Assembly: GCA_033809995.1 (NCBI GenBank)
Contig: JAPXKQ010000004.1
Location: 18,412 to 82,411, forward strand
Direction of reading: 5' to 3'
Origin: Paratissierella sp033809995
GTDB taxonomy: Bacteria > Bacillota > Clostridia > Tissierellales > Tissierellaceae
DNA length: 64,000 nt
Shown here: positions 9,692-17,083 of the stretch, piece by piece
How positions within the stretch are numbered: the first letter of the stretch is position 1
How the letters are laid out: each line of letters begins with the position of its first letter
Made by a program: the position numbers and the translations under genes
The notes under the pieces: generated by a model
What the model saw: only the letters and a program-made list of their open reading frames with translations
Told to the model about the DNA's origin: nothing
Database searches by the model: none

Positions 9692-10180
9692 ATGCTTAAG
9701 ATTCTAGATAGTACTGTAATTACTTTAAATGTAAATGGTGAAGATAGAAAAGTTCCAGTAAAGCCATCAGATTTATTGATGTTTACATTAAGAAATGAAC
9801 TGGGGCTTACAGGTGCAAAACCAGGGTGTGAGAATGGAGATTGTGGTGCATGTACTGTCCTTATTGATGATTGGCCAGTGAAATCTTGCTTAATGCTTAC
9901 AGTAGAAGCTATAGGAAAGAAAATTTTAACAGTTGAAGGATTAAAAAATGCTCCAATTCAGAAGGCATTTGTAGAAAACTGGGGTTTTCAATGCGGTTAT
10001 TGTACTTCTGGATTTTTAATGGTTTGTCATTCTCTTTCTAAAATCCATCCTGATGCAGATGATTCCACTATAGAGGATTGGTTGCAATCAAATATTTGCA
10101 GATGTACTGGATATCAAGAAATAGAACATGCAGTAAAATCCATATTAAAAGAAAACACTGAATCCATTTACGTCGATTAA
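9692..10180 (+). CDS. Molybdenum hydroxylase [2Fe-2S] subunit
   Basis: This 162-aa small subunit is of the CoxS/XdhC type. The N-terminal plant-ferredoxin-like domain has the cluster motif CENGDCGACTVLI followed by a fourth Cys in KSCLM. The C-terminal four-helix domain has CGYC and the CRCTGYQEI motif for the second [2Fe-2S] cluster. All eight cluster cysteines are present. The ATG begins directly after the stop of the FAD subunit, with GAGGAGG just upstream. It is the last gene of the hydroxylase set; a 131-bp spacer follows before the GntR regulator. Confidence 0.96.
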   Translation: MLKILDSTVITLNVNGEDRKVPVKPSDLLMFTLRNELGLTGAKPGCENGDCGACTVLIDDWPVKSCLMLTVEAIGKKILTVEGLKNAPIQKAFVENWGFQCGYCTSGFLMVCHSLSKIHPDADDSTIEDWLQSNICRCTGYQEIEHAVKSILKENTESIYVD

Positions 10181-10311
10181 AATTATAAATACAGGGTTAC
10201 CATATTATATACTATTTATTGCTAATTGGATAAAGTTTTTGTATTAGACAATTTGTGCCAAAAATGATATTATATTAATAATAAGTATAATATTAACGGG
10301 AGAATAGAGAT

Positions 10312-10932
10312 ATGTATGAAAATGCAACCACGCCTATGTTTCAAAAAATAGCATTAGATATAGCTAATGCTATATATAAGGGAGAGTTTAAAGAAGGAGA
10401 AAAGCTACATGGTCGCTCTACTCTTGCAGGTAGATATAATGTATCACCAGAGACTATTAGAAGAGCAATCAAGATACTTGAAGATGTTGATGTCGTTGTA
10501 TCTGAAAGGGGCAGTGGGATTACTGTATTGTCAAAGGATAAAGCCTTTAGATACATTAATAAGTTTAAAAACATCGAAAGTGTAGCATCTTATAAATCAA
10601 TCCTAGCAAATCAGATTTTACGTAAAAATGAACTCGAAAATGATATTGTAGGCACAATAAATAAAATAATAGATTATACAAGTAGATTAAGCAACATAAA
10701 TCCAATAACACCATTTGAAATAGAAATACCTAAAAATAGTAAACTTATTGGGAAATCAATATCTGAGGTGAAATTTTGGCAACATACTGGTGCAACAATA
10801 GTAGGTATAAAAAGTAAAGAGGAATTAATATTATCACCAGGTCCATATTTTACCTTTGAGGCAGGGGATATATTGTTGGTAATAGGCGAGGATAAAGTTT
10901 ATAATGCTGTTAAATTATTTTTAGAAGATTAG
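10312..10932 (+). CDS. GntR-family regulator with TrkA-C-like ligand domain
   Basis: This 206-aa regulator has a GntR winged helix at about 8-75 (motifs IYKGEFKEGEKLHGRSTLA and NVSPETIRRAIKIL). A helical linker follows. The C-terminal 75 residues (from PITPFEIEIPKNSKLIGKS to GDILLVIGEDKVYNAVKLF) look like a TrkA-C/RCK-C domain, best known from K+ channel and transporter regulators, where it binds small ligands such as cyclic di-AMP or other nucleotides. Ligand and targets are inference. Position downstream of the molybdenum hydroxylase suggests control of that operon, but it ends in its own terminator and could be autonomous. Confidence 0.88.
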   Translation: MYENATTPMFQKIALDIANAIYKGEFKEGEKLHGRSTLAGRYNVSPETIRRAIKILEDVDVVVSERGSGITVLSKDKAFRYINKFKNIESVASYKSILANQILRKNELENDIVGTINKIIDYTSRLSNINPITPFEIEIPKNSKLIGKSISEVKFWQHTGATIVGIKSKEELILSPGPYFTFEAGDILLVIGEDKVYNAVKLFLED

Positions 10933-10937
10933 ATTTT

Positions 10938-10963
10938 AACCTGTTCAAAGGAGCAGGTTTTTC
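10938..10963 (+). terminator. Rho-independent terminator after the GntR gene
   Basis: A nine-pair stem AACCTGTTC / GAGCAGGTT (one T-G wobble) closes a 4-nt loop and is followed by TTTT-CC. Confidence 0.75.
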
Positions 10964-10972
10964 CTTATGGAC

Positions 10973-10993
10973 AATTGATAATAATTATCAATT
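10973..10993 (+). promoter_or_regulatory. Fur/PerR-type operator upstream of the selenoprotein peroxiredoxin
   Basis: There is a perfect palindrome with 10-nt arms AATTGATAAT and ATTATCAATT around a single A. Its core TGATAAT-A-ATTATCA equals the 7-1-7 Fur box consensus of Bacillus and is also close to the PerR box. It lies about 70 bp upstream of the peroxiredoxin start at 11063 and just after the previous gene's terminator, so it can only serve that gene on this strand. Which Fur-family protein binds is inference. Confidence 0.72.
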
Positions 10994-11062
10994 ACTGTTT
11001 ATTTTTAAAATAATTGGTTATAAATATTAGTGTGTACTAATGAAAAAATATGGAGGTTATAT

Positions 11063-11584
11063 ATGGAAAGATTAGTTGGAAGAAAAGCACCAAATTTTAG
11101 GATGAATACATGTGATGGAGATGGAAGCAACTTCGGTCATGTTTCATTGGAAGATTATAGAGGTAAATGGCTTGTAATGTTCTTTTATCCATTGGATTTT
11201 ACCCTTGTCTGACCGACAGAGCTTACTGGGTTCAGTAATAGATCAGATGAATTTAAAAGTTTAAATGCAGAGCTATTATCTATAAGTGTAGATAGTGAAC
11301 ACTCCCATAAGGCATGGATCAACTCCAGCTTAGGAAAGCTTAATTTTCCAATGGCGGCAGATATGACCAAAAATGTTTCTAGGGATTATGGTGTATTAGT
11401 TGAAGAAGATGGTATTGCTTTAAGAGGATTATTTATCATTGATCCTGAAGGTATAATAAGGTATTCAGTTGTCCATGACTTAAATGTTGGTAGAAGTGTA
11501 GATGAAACATTAAGAGTACTGAAGGCTTTACAAACTGGAGGATTATGTCCGATAGATTGGAAAGAAGGAGAAAGTTTATTGTAA
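11063..11584 (+). CDS. prxU: Selenocysteine-containing peroxiredoxin (PrxU type)
   Basis: This 173-residue AhpC/TSA-family peroxiredoxin reduces peroxides with thiol/selenol chemistry. The ATG at 11063 follows GGAGG. An in-frame TGA at 11210-11212 falls exactly where peroxiredoxins have the peroxidatic Cys: residues read DFTLV-U-PTEL, matching the family motif DFTFVCPTE. The reading frame continues without error to TAA at 11584 (RDYGVLVEEDGIALRG, LRGLFIIDPEG, GLCPIDWKEGE), so this is selenocysteine at residue 50 and not a broken gene. A resolving Cys is present in GGLCPIDW. A hairpin suited to SelB lies 10 nt downstream of the UGA. Automatic annotation would split it at 11212. Confidence 0.93.
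11210..11240 (+). promoter_or_regulatory. Selenocysteine UGA and bacterial SECIS-like hairpin in prxU
   Basis: The TGA at 11210-11212 is followed after 10 nt by a six-pair perfect stem TTACTG-GGTT-CAGTAA (11223-11238). Its apical loop GGTT has the G/U character of bacterial SECIS loops. Distance and loop fit SelB recognition; the fold is read by eye. Confidence 0.7.
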
Positions 11585-11588
11585 TAGG

Positions 11589-11612
11589 GGAGGGTTTCAA
11601 CGCCCTCCTTTT
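11589..11612 (+). terminator. Terminator after prxU
   Basis: The stem GGAGGG / CCCTCC around an eight-base loop is followed by TTTT, five bases after the prxU stop. Confidence 0.7.
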
Positions 11613-11650
11613 CATATGTCATCTAGACCGTAGTATAAGAATCTGTGCTT

Positions 11651-11896
11651 CTAAATAAAACTCATATATCTTTTTGAAATTGTAGTTTGCCATTGATCTG
11701 GTCCATCTACTACATTCTCCCATTCAATATGATTTATCATTTGAGTATTATTTATTTCTTCCAGTAATGGAGTAGGATCATAATCATTTATCAAAATCAT
11801 TTTTTCTCCCACATCCAATGAATTAAAGGCATCTAATAAAGCTTTATTCTTTTCTTCATGTTCATGACTTGTTATATCTAATTTTTTCAAGGTCAT
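11651..11896 (-). CDS. DUF2249 domain protein
   Basis: This 81-aa soluble protein starts at the ATG at 11896 behind AAGGAGGA; an upstream in-frame ATG (11932) has no ribosome binding site. The sequence LDITSHEHEEKNKALLDAF, then GEKMILINDYDPTPLLEEI, fits the DUF2249 family, whose members often accompany hemerythrin or nitrogen-oxide and redox proteins. No partner domain is attached here. It stands alone between the peroxiredoxin and a DUF1657 gene on the other strand. Biochemical function is unknown. Confidence 0.8.
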   Translation of the reverse strand: MTLKKLDITSHEHEEKNKALLDAFNSLDVGEKMILINDYDPTPLLEEINNTQMINHIEWENVVDGPDQWQTTISKRYMSFI

Positions 11897-12096
11897 AAAA
11901 TCCTCCTTAGGTTTTAGATATATTATTTCCATATATTTAAAAAAGTAAGATGCCTTAAAAAGGGTCCTATGGATATTTAATCATATAAAATGGAATCTTT
12001 CCTATGAATTAAAATAAAAGGAAATTTATATTCTGATATAAAAATAAATTTCGTAAACAATATATATGAAAACAATATAAAAGGAGAGATAAGAAA

Positions 12097-12306
12097 ATGA
12101 CAGTTGTTAACAAATTAGAAACTGCCTTAGCAAGTGCTAAAGGTTTAGCAGGAGACTTAAAGGGATTTTCATTAGATACTGATAATCAAGAAGCTAAGCA
12201 AATGTTCAGTATGTTATCTACAAATGCTGATAATATGGCAAATATGATAGAAAGTAGAATAAATTATTTAAAAAACGAAGAACCTCAATATAATCAAGAA
12301 TCGTAA
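12097..12306 (+). CDS. DUF1657 small protein
   Basis: This 69-aa protein starts at ATG after AAAGGAGAGA. Sequence features VNKLETALASAKGLAGDLK and MFSMLSTNADNMANMIESRI match DUF1657, a short helical family common in spore-forming Bacilli and Clostridia and often next to SpoVA genes. No SpoVA genes are here. It is monocistronic, with a strong terminator 4 bp after the stop. A spore-related role is inferred from family distribution only. Confidence 0.85.
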   Translation: MTVVNKLETALASAKGLAGDLKGFSLDTDNQEAKQMFSMLSTNADNMANMIESRINYLKNEEPQYNQES

Positions 12307-12310
12307 ATTA

Positions 12311-12348
12311 AAAAGAACGTTTATGTTAAATTCATAAACGTTCTTTTT
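12311..12348 (+). terminator. Strong terminator after the DUF1657 gene
   Basis: An approximately 15-pair perfect stem AAAAGAACGTTTATG / CATAAACGTTCTTTT has an 8-nt loop and a T-run. The A-rich 5' side makes it usable from either strand. Confidence 0.85.
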
Positions 12349-12422
12349 AGTGTGCAAAAATGGTTAATTTAGATATAATATGGATATAAATTGATTAATG
12401 ATATATTAAGGAGTGGGTATTA

Positions 12423-12803
12423 ATGAATTACAAAATGTTGCATACCTGTATTAGAGTAATGGATTTAGAAAAGTCTCTGAAATTTTACAAAGAAGCATTA
12501 GGATTAAAAGAAACTAGAAGAAAAGATTTCCCAGAGGATGAATTCACATTAGTTTTTTTAAGCGATGATTCAGGAAATTATGAAATAGAACTAACATACA
12601 ATTATAATCCTGAAAAGCCATATGAAATAGGCAATGGATTTAGCCATATTGCAGTTTCTGTAGAAGATTTAGAAGCTTCTAGGGATAGACATATGGAAAT
12701 GGGTTATGAAGTAACTGAACTTATAGGATTACCAGGTGAAAAACCAAGATTTTATTTTGTTACAGATCCAGATGGATATGATGTTGAAATTATAAGAGGA
12801 TAA
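12423..12803 (+). CDS. Lactoylglutathione lyase / glyoxalase I-family protein
   Basis: This 126-aa single-copy VOC-fold protein has two beta-alpha-beta-beta-beta modules. It begins MLHTCIRVMDLEKSLKFYKEALG and carries His7, a Glu in YEIELTYN, His in GFSHIAVSVEDL and Glu in DVEIIRG. These are the four metal ligands expected for glyoxalase I, which isomerises the thiol hemithioacetal of methylglyoxal. The thiol cofactor is not evident. The start is ATG behind AAGGAGTGG. It leads a three-gene set with an alkylguanine transferase and a selenocysteine glutaredoxin-like protein, which suggests electrophile and alkylation defence. Confidence 0.9.
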   Translation: MNYKMLHTCIRVMDLEKSLKFYKEALGLKETRRKDFPEDEFTLVFLSDDSGNYEIELTYNYNPEKPYEIGNGFSHIAVSVEDLEASRDRHMEMGYEVTELIGLPGEKPRFYFVTDPDGYDVEIIRG

Positions 12804-12838
12804 TATATTTAGTTAATGTTTATTTGGGAGGTGGCTGT

Positions 12839-13306
12839 GTGTATAATGCTTTTTATTATGAAACTGACTTAGGTAAAATTGGAATTGCTGAAAATGGACA
12901 TGCTATAACTCATATTTATTATGGAGAAATTGATTTAGAAAATTTAAATTTTGTAGAAACACCCCTCATAAAGAAGACTTATGAAGAATTGTGTGAATAT
13001 CTAGAAGGAAAAAGAAAGGAATTTGATATCCCATTAGAATTAAACGGGACAGAATTTCAGAAAAAGGTGTGGAATGCCTTAAGAGAGATACCTTATGGGA
13101 AAACATGTAGTTATAAAGAAATAGCTGAAAAAATTGGCAACCCAAAAGCTTGTAGGGCTGTGGGATTAGCAAACAATAAAAACCCTATATCAATTATCAT
13201 ACCTTGTCACCGAGTTATTGGAGCCAATGGAAAATTAGTAGGCTATGGTGGAGGTTTAGATATAAAAGAAAAGCTACTAGAATTAGAAAAAAGACAGGGT
13301 GTCTGA
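12839..13306 (+). CDS. ogt: Methylated-DNA--[protein]-cysteine S-methyltransferase
   Basis: This 155-aa suicide repair enzyme transfers the alkyl group from O6-alkylguanine onto its own Cys. The active-site motif is IIPCHRVIGANGKLVGYGGG, and the helix-turn-helix part is FQKKVWNALREIPYGKTCSY. I place the start at GTG 12839, seven bases after GGGAGG. The in-frame TTG at 12824 would put that ribosome binding site inside the gene. It lies 35 bp after the glyoxalase gene and 15 bp before the selenoprotein gene, so the three are probably one transcript. Confidence 0.94.
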   Translation: MYNAFYYETDLGKIGIAENGHAITHIYYGEIDLENLNFVETPLIKKTYEELCEYLEGKRKEFDIPLELNGTEFQKKVWNALREIPYGKTCSYKEIAEKIGNPKACRAVGLANNKNPISIIIPCHRVIGANGKLVGYGGGLDIKEKLLELEKRQGV

Positions 13307-13321
13307 TAGGAGGAGATGGAT

Positions 13322-13579
13322 TTGAAGAAAATTATTGTATTTGGAAGTAAGTTTTGACCAGATTGTGAACCAGCGAAAGAGTTTCTTTCCAGGAATAATA
13401 TAAAATACTTATATCTAGACATTTCAGAGGGAATGTTAAATCTAAAAAGATTTTTGAAATATAGAGATAATTGTGAAGAATTTAAAGAGATTAGAGAATC
13501 GGGTAGAGTTGGTCTACCTTGTATAGTTGTAAATGATGGTGAGCAAATCTTATTTGATTATAATGAGTTGGAAATATAG
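13322..13579 (+). CDS. Selenocysteine glutaredoxin-like protein (UxxC)
   Basis: This 85-residue glutaredoxin/thioredoxin-fold protein has an in-frame TGA at 13355-13357. The reading frame gives KKIIVFGSKF-U-PDCEPAKEFL, placing selenocysteine at residue 12 in a UPDC redox motif. Further on it has the cis-proline loop GRVGLPCIVV typical of glutaredoxins, and a stop TAG at 13579. The start is TTG 13322, eight bases after AGGAGG; ATG 13316 is in frame but too close to that box. A hairpin downstream of the UGA can act as SECIS. The gene follows ogt by 15 bp. Gene finders that treat TGA as stop will miss it entirely. The reductant and target are unknown. Confidence 0.88.
13355..13389 (+). promoter_or_regulatory. 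Selenocysteine UGA and SECIS-like hairpin in the glutaredoxin-like gene
   Basis: The TGA (13355-13357) is followed after 17 nt by a six-pair perfect stem GAAAGA-GTT-TCTTTC (13375-13389) with a G/U loop, the same layout as in prxU. Confidence 0.62.
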
Positions 13580-13979
13580 AATATAAAGTGCAAGCTTGCA
13601 AAATAATAGCATAATATATTTTTAATAAATAATAGGAACTACTTGATACTAATAATGTATTTATGGAATTAGTTTTCAAAATGAAAAGAATGGGGATAAT
13701 ATACAAACAAAAGATGAATTAGAAATATAGTAATTTATGTAAGGGGCTAATTTAGCTCCTTTCTTGTTATACAGGAAGTTTTAATCTTTTAATAGTAAAT
13801 TATCTATGCTAATGGGTATAATAATAATAATAATAATAATATAAAAAAAGCATCTAAAGATGCGTTAAGGTAGCTTTTCTTGAAACTCACTAAGGTCAAA
13901 ATAGTCCCATAAATTAAATTATCAGAATTGTAGGTCTTTCCTATTCGTTATAAGAAAAAAGATGAAAGGAAGTGATGCC
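13580..13979 (+). other. 400-bp noncoding stretch
   Basis: This holds a terminator-like hairpin (13741-13768), an (ATA)8 microsatellite (13818-13841) and a perfect hairpin GCATCT-AA-AGATGC at 13850-13863. That hairpin is preceded by a run of A, so on the minus strand it reads as a terminator with a T-tract. No intact coding region is visible. Confidence 0.6.
13741..13768 (+). terminator. Likely terminator of the glyoxalase-ogt-selenoprotein unit
   Basis: The stem AAGGGGCTAA / TTTAGCTCCTT has one G-T wobble and is followed by TCTTGTT. It is 160 bp past the last gene, so a different short transcript is also possible. Confidence 0.5.
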
Positions 13980-15764
13980 ATGCCTAATGATAAATTACCT
14001 AATAGATTGATTAATGAGAAGTCTCCTTATCTATTGCAACACGCTTACAACCCAGTACAGTGGTATGCGTGGTCTAATGAAGCCCTAGATAAAGCAAGGA
14101 TTGAGAATAAGCCTTTATTTATATCTATCGGCTATAGCACCTGTCATTGGTGTCATGTCATGAATAGAGAATCCTTCAGTGATAATGATGTAGCAGATGT
14201 GTTAAATAAGAACTTTATTCCCATTAAAGTAGATAGGGAAGAACGCCCTGATATTGATAAGGTATATATGACCTTTGCAGAAGCAATGACTGGTTCAGGA
14301 GGATGGCCTCTAAATGTTATAGCGACTCCAGGGGGTAAGCCCTTTTATATTGGCACCTATTTTCCAAAAAGAACACAAAATAGGATGATTGGAATCATTG
14401 ATTTATTAAATAAGTTAAGTACACTTTGGGAGAAGGAAAACACAAGAGTACTTGATGAAAGCACCCATATTCTAAAGGAAGTAAAAAAATTTAGTGATGG
14501 GTCTAAAGCAGGAGATGTTGAAGAAGGAGTCTTTGATAAAGCTAAGGATACACTTGAGAAACTATTCGATAATAAAAACGGAGGTTTTGGCTCTAGCCCC
14601 AAGTTTCCTATGCCACAATATTTACTGTTCCTTCTAAATTATCATGAAATAAAATTTGACAAATCAGCGTTAAATATTGTAGAAACAACCTTAGAAAAAA
14701 TGTATAAGGGGGGGATTTTCGATCATATAGGTTTTGGTTTTTTTAGATATTCTGTAGATGATAAATGGTTGGTCCCACATTTTGAGAAGATGTTATATGA
14801 TAATGCTCTTATGTCACTAGTCTATACTAAGGCTTATGAGATTACAAAAAAGAGCTTTTACAAGAATATAGCTGATAAAATCTTTGAATTTGTAATTAGA
14901 GATTTCTTATCAAATGAAGGTGGATACTATTCAGCTTTAGATGCAGATACAGAGGGAGAAGAGGGAAAATTTTATTTATTTGAATACAACGAAGCAATAG
15001 ACATATTAGATGAAGAATGGGGTACCTTATTCAATAAGTATTATGATATAACGAGAGAAGGTAATTTTGAAGGCAAAAATATTCCAAATCTAATAAATGT
15101 AGATATAGAAAATATGGATTTTAGGGACGCTACTGTTTTAGATAGTATTTTGCAAATGCTATTCACCTATAGAGAAAAAAGAGTTAAACCCCATAGAGAT
15201 GAGAAAATCCTAACAGCATGGAATGGGCTTATGATTGGTAGTCTGGCTTATGCTGGAAGGTTATTTGAAAATAACTTTTATATTAAAAAAGCTAAGGAGT
15301 CTGCAGATTTTATTATTTCTAAATCTATAGATGAAAAAGGAAACTTGTTATCTACCCATGTAGATGGTGAAAGCTATAACTTAGGATATCTAGAAGATTA
15401 TGCGTTTTTTATATATGGTTTAATAAATCTATATAAAGCAAATTTAGAAGAAAAGTATTTAGACCTAGCAAAGAAATTAACTGATGATATGCTAAATATA
15501 TTTGGTGATAAGGAAAATAAAGGATTATACTTTTATGGTAAAAATTCAGAGAGGCTGATATTAAGACCAAAGGAATTTTATGATGGTGCAATCCCTTCAG
15601 GGAATGGATTAGCCTTGATTGACCTAATGTCTTTATTTGTATTGACAGGGAATGAGAAGTATGCAAATATCCATAAAGAAATGGTTCATAGTTTTGGGGA
15701 AAGTATAAATATGAATCCATTGGCATATTTATATTCAGTCATTTCATTGAATAATTTTATGTAA
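13980..15764 (+). CDS. Thioredoxin-like DUF255 protein (YyaL / SSP411 family)
   Basis: This 594-aa protein of the YyaL family starts at ATG 13980, about nine bases after AAAGGA. The N-terminal domain (about 1-160) is thioredoxin-like: NRLINEKSPYLLQHAYNPVQW opens it, the CxxC motif is in STCHWCHVM, and SGGWPLNVI follows. The remainder resembles the six-hairpin (alpha/alpha)6 glycosidase fold, with HFEKMLYDNALM, ALDADTEGEEGKFY and ILTAWNGLMIGSLA. It is somewhat shorter than typical members of about 680 aa. The reaction is not known for the family. It is a single gene between two terminators. Confidence 0.92.
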   Translation: MPNDKLPNRLINEKSPYLLQHAYNPVQWYAWSNEALDKARIENKPLFISIGYSTCHWCHVMNRESFSDNDVADVLNKNFIPIKVDREERPDIDKVYMTFAEAMTGSGGWPLNVIATPGGKPFYIGTYFPKRTQNRMIGIIDLLNKLSTLWEKENTRVLDESTHILKEVKKFSDGSKAGDVEEGVFDKAKDTLEKLFDNKNGGFGSSPKFPMPQYLLFLLNYHEIKFDKSALNIVETTLEKMYKGGIFDHIGFGFFRYSVDDKWLVPHFEKMLYDNALMSLVYTKAYEITKKSFYKNIADKIFEFVIRDFLSNEGGYYSALDADTEGEEGKFYLFEYNEAIDILDEEWGTLFNKYYDITREGNFEGKNIPNLINVDIENMDFRDATVLDSILQMLFTYREKRVKPHRDEKILTAWNGLMIGSLAYAGRLFENNFYIKKAKESADFIISKSIDEKGNLLSTHVDGESYNLGYLEDYAFFIYGLINLYKANLEEKYLDLAKKLTDDMLNIFGDKENKGLYFYGKNSERLILRPKEFYDGAIPSGNGLALIDLMSLFVLTGNEKYANIHKEMVHSFGESINMNPLAYLYSVISLNNFM

Positions 15765-15771
15765 CCAATAT

Positions 15772-15798
15772 AAAAAGGACGGTTTATCCGTCCTTTAA
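15772..15798. terminator. Bidirectional terminator between the yyaL-like gene and gltS
   Basis: A nine-pair stem AAAGGACGG-TTTAT-CCGTCCTTT separates convergent genes. The T-tract is best on the minus strand (gltS side). Confidence 0.8.
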
Positions 15799-16989
15799 TT
15801 AGCTAAACATATTTATGAAAAATGTGATTATAGCAGGATTGAAGAAGTCTATAAATAAGCTTCCAACTAATGGCATAATAAAGAATGCTGTAGGAGAAGG
15901 ACCATATTTTTCTGTTACTGATGTCATGTTTGCAATACCATTTGGTGTTGCTCCTAATCCAAATCCGCAGTGTCCAGCTGTTAAAATAGCAGCATCATAG
16001 TCTTTACCCATTACTCGGAATGTTACTAAATTAGCATAGAAGTACATCAATACTGTTTGAGCCAATAGCATCACAATCATTGGTATTGCTAAATCAGCTA
16101 ATTCCCATAATTTTAACATCATTAAAGCCATAGAAAGGAATAAAGATAATGATACTCCACCAATAAGGTCTATCTCAACTATAGGTACTTTATATAATTT
16201 TGTTGTATCAGATACATTTCTGATAATAGCTCCAACAAGCATAGCTCCTATGTATGGTGGAAATGTCATATATTTTCCTATGAAAGCAGATACAATAGTC
16301 CCAAGACCCATAGCTATAATTATTTCAAATGTAGCTGTATAAAAGTTTTTAGAAACTAGAGGTTTTACAGAGTCATCTAATTGTTCCACTTCAAAACCCA
16401 CTGACTTGTTACTTCCACTTTTCAAATTATACTTCTCTATTAATCTTTTTGCAATTGGGCCACCTATCATACTACCTGCTACAAGACCAAATGTTGCAGA
16501 AGCTACTGCCACTGCATTTGCACCTATTGCACCTGCTTCTTCCATTATAGGACCGAAAGATGATGCAGTGCCATGTCCACCTGTCATTGGGATTGAACCC
16601 GTAGCTAGTCCAATTAATGGATTTAAATCGAACAATTTAGCTAATGATACACCTAATACATTTTGGAAAACTACCAATACGACGGCAGCTCCTAAGAATA
16701 AAAATACTTTTAATCCGCCTTTCTTTAGCAATCCAAAACTAGCACTAAAACCAACTGATGTAAAGAAAGCAGTCATTGCTAGTACTCTTAAAGTATCATC
16801 AAATTCAAATGATAAAGTACCAGTTTGTCTTAAAATCAAAGCTATGATTGCAAAGATTAATCCTCCAACAACTGGTGCTGGAATACAATACTTTGATAAG
16901 AAATTAATCTTTTTAACTAATAATTCCCCGATTAATAATAGTACAACTGCAAAAGCAAGCGATTGCACCATATTAAAAGTTAAAACCAT
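15799..16989 (-). CDS. gltS: Sodium/glutamate symporter
   Basis: This 396-aa membrane protein of the GltS (ESS) family imports glutamate with Na+. Two inverted repeats of about five helices each flank the conserved loop SIPMTGGHGTASSFGP; the second re-entrant loop is AGHCGFGLGATPNGIANM. I choose ATG 16989 behind GGAGGTG; the codon at 17004 lies upstream of that box. It lies 94 bp downstream of a GlnK/GlnL-like two-component pair on the same strand, which suggests those regulators control it. A promoter-like TTGTCT-18-TATAAT precedes it. Confidence 0.95.
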   Translation of the reverse strand: MVLTFNMVQSLAFAVVLLLIGELLVKKINFLSKYCIPAPVVGGLIFAIIALILRQTGTLSFEFDDTLRVLAMTAFFTSVGFSASFGLLKKGGLKVFLFLGAAVVLVVFQNVLGVSLAKLFDLNPLIGLATGSIPMTGGHGTASSFGPIMEEAGAIGANAVAVASATFGLVAGSMIGGPIAKRLIEKYNLKSGSNKSVGFEVEQLDDSVKPLVSKNFYTATFEIIIAMGLGTIVSAFIGKYMTFPPYIGAMLVGAIIRNVSDTTKLYKVPIVEIDLIGGVSLSLFLSMALMMLKLWELADLAIPMIVMLLAQTVLMYFYANLVTFRVMGKDYDAAILTAGHCGFGLGATPNGIANMTSVTEKYGPSPTAFFIMPLVGSLFIDFFNPAIITFFINMFS

Positions 16990-16992
16990 AGT

Positions 16993-17041
16993 TAACACCT
17001 CCATTTATTTTTGTTTACCTTATCATTATATAGAGGTGTTA
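16993..17041 (-). promoter_or_regulatory. gltS promoter region with 9-bp inverted repeat across the ribosome binding site
   Basis: On the minus strand a TATAAT preceded by TTGTCT (18-nt spacer) lies in the glnL-gltS gap. TAACACCTC (17041-17033) is inverted as GAGGTGTTA (17001-16993), which contains the gltS ribosome binding site. It could be a regulator operator, or could sequester the ribosome binding site in read-through transcripts. Confidence 0.45.
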
Positions 17042-17083
17042 CATAAAAAGACAAAAACCTACAAAATGTTACTTAAAACATAT

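Noticed and set aside
11063..11584. Two separate fragments of a broken peroxiredoxin gene
   Set aside because: The only interruption is a TGA exactly at the peroxidatic Cys position, the frame is unchanged and intact on both sides, and a SECIS-like hairpin follows.
13625..13735. Possible remnant of a small coding gene (TNNVFMELVFKMKRMG, then out of frame to DELEI)
   Set aside because: It needs a frameshift, has no ribosome binding site and no recognisable family; too short to support.
13818..13841. (ATA)8 microsatellite as a phase-variation switch
   Set aside because: It is about 140 bp upstream of the nearest start, not in a promoter spacer or reading frame that I can recognise.
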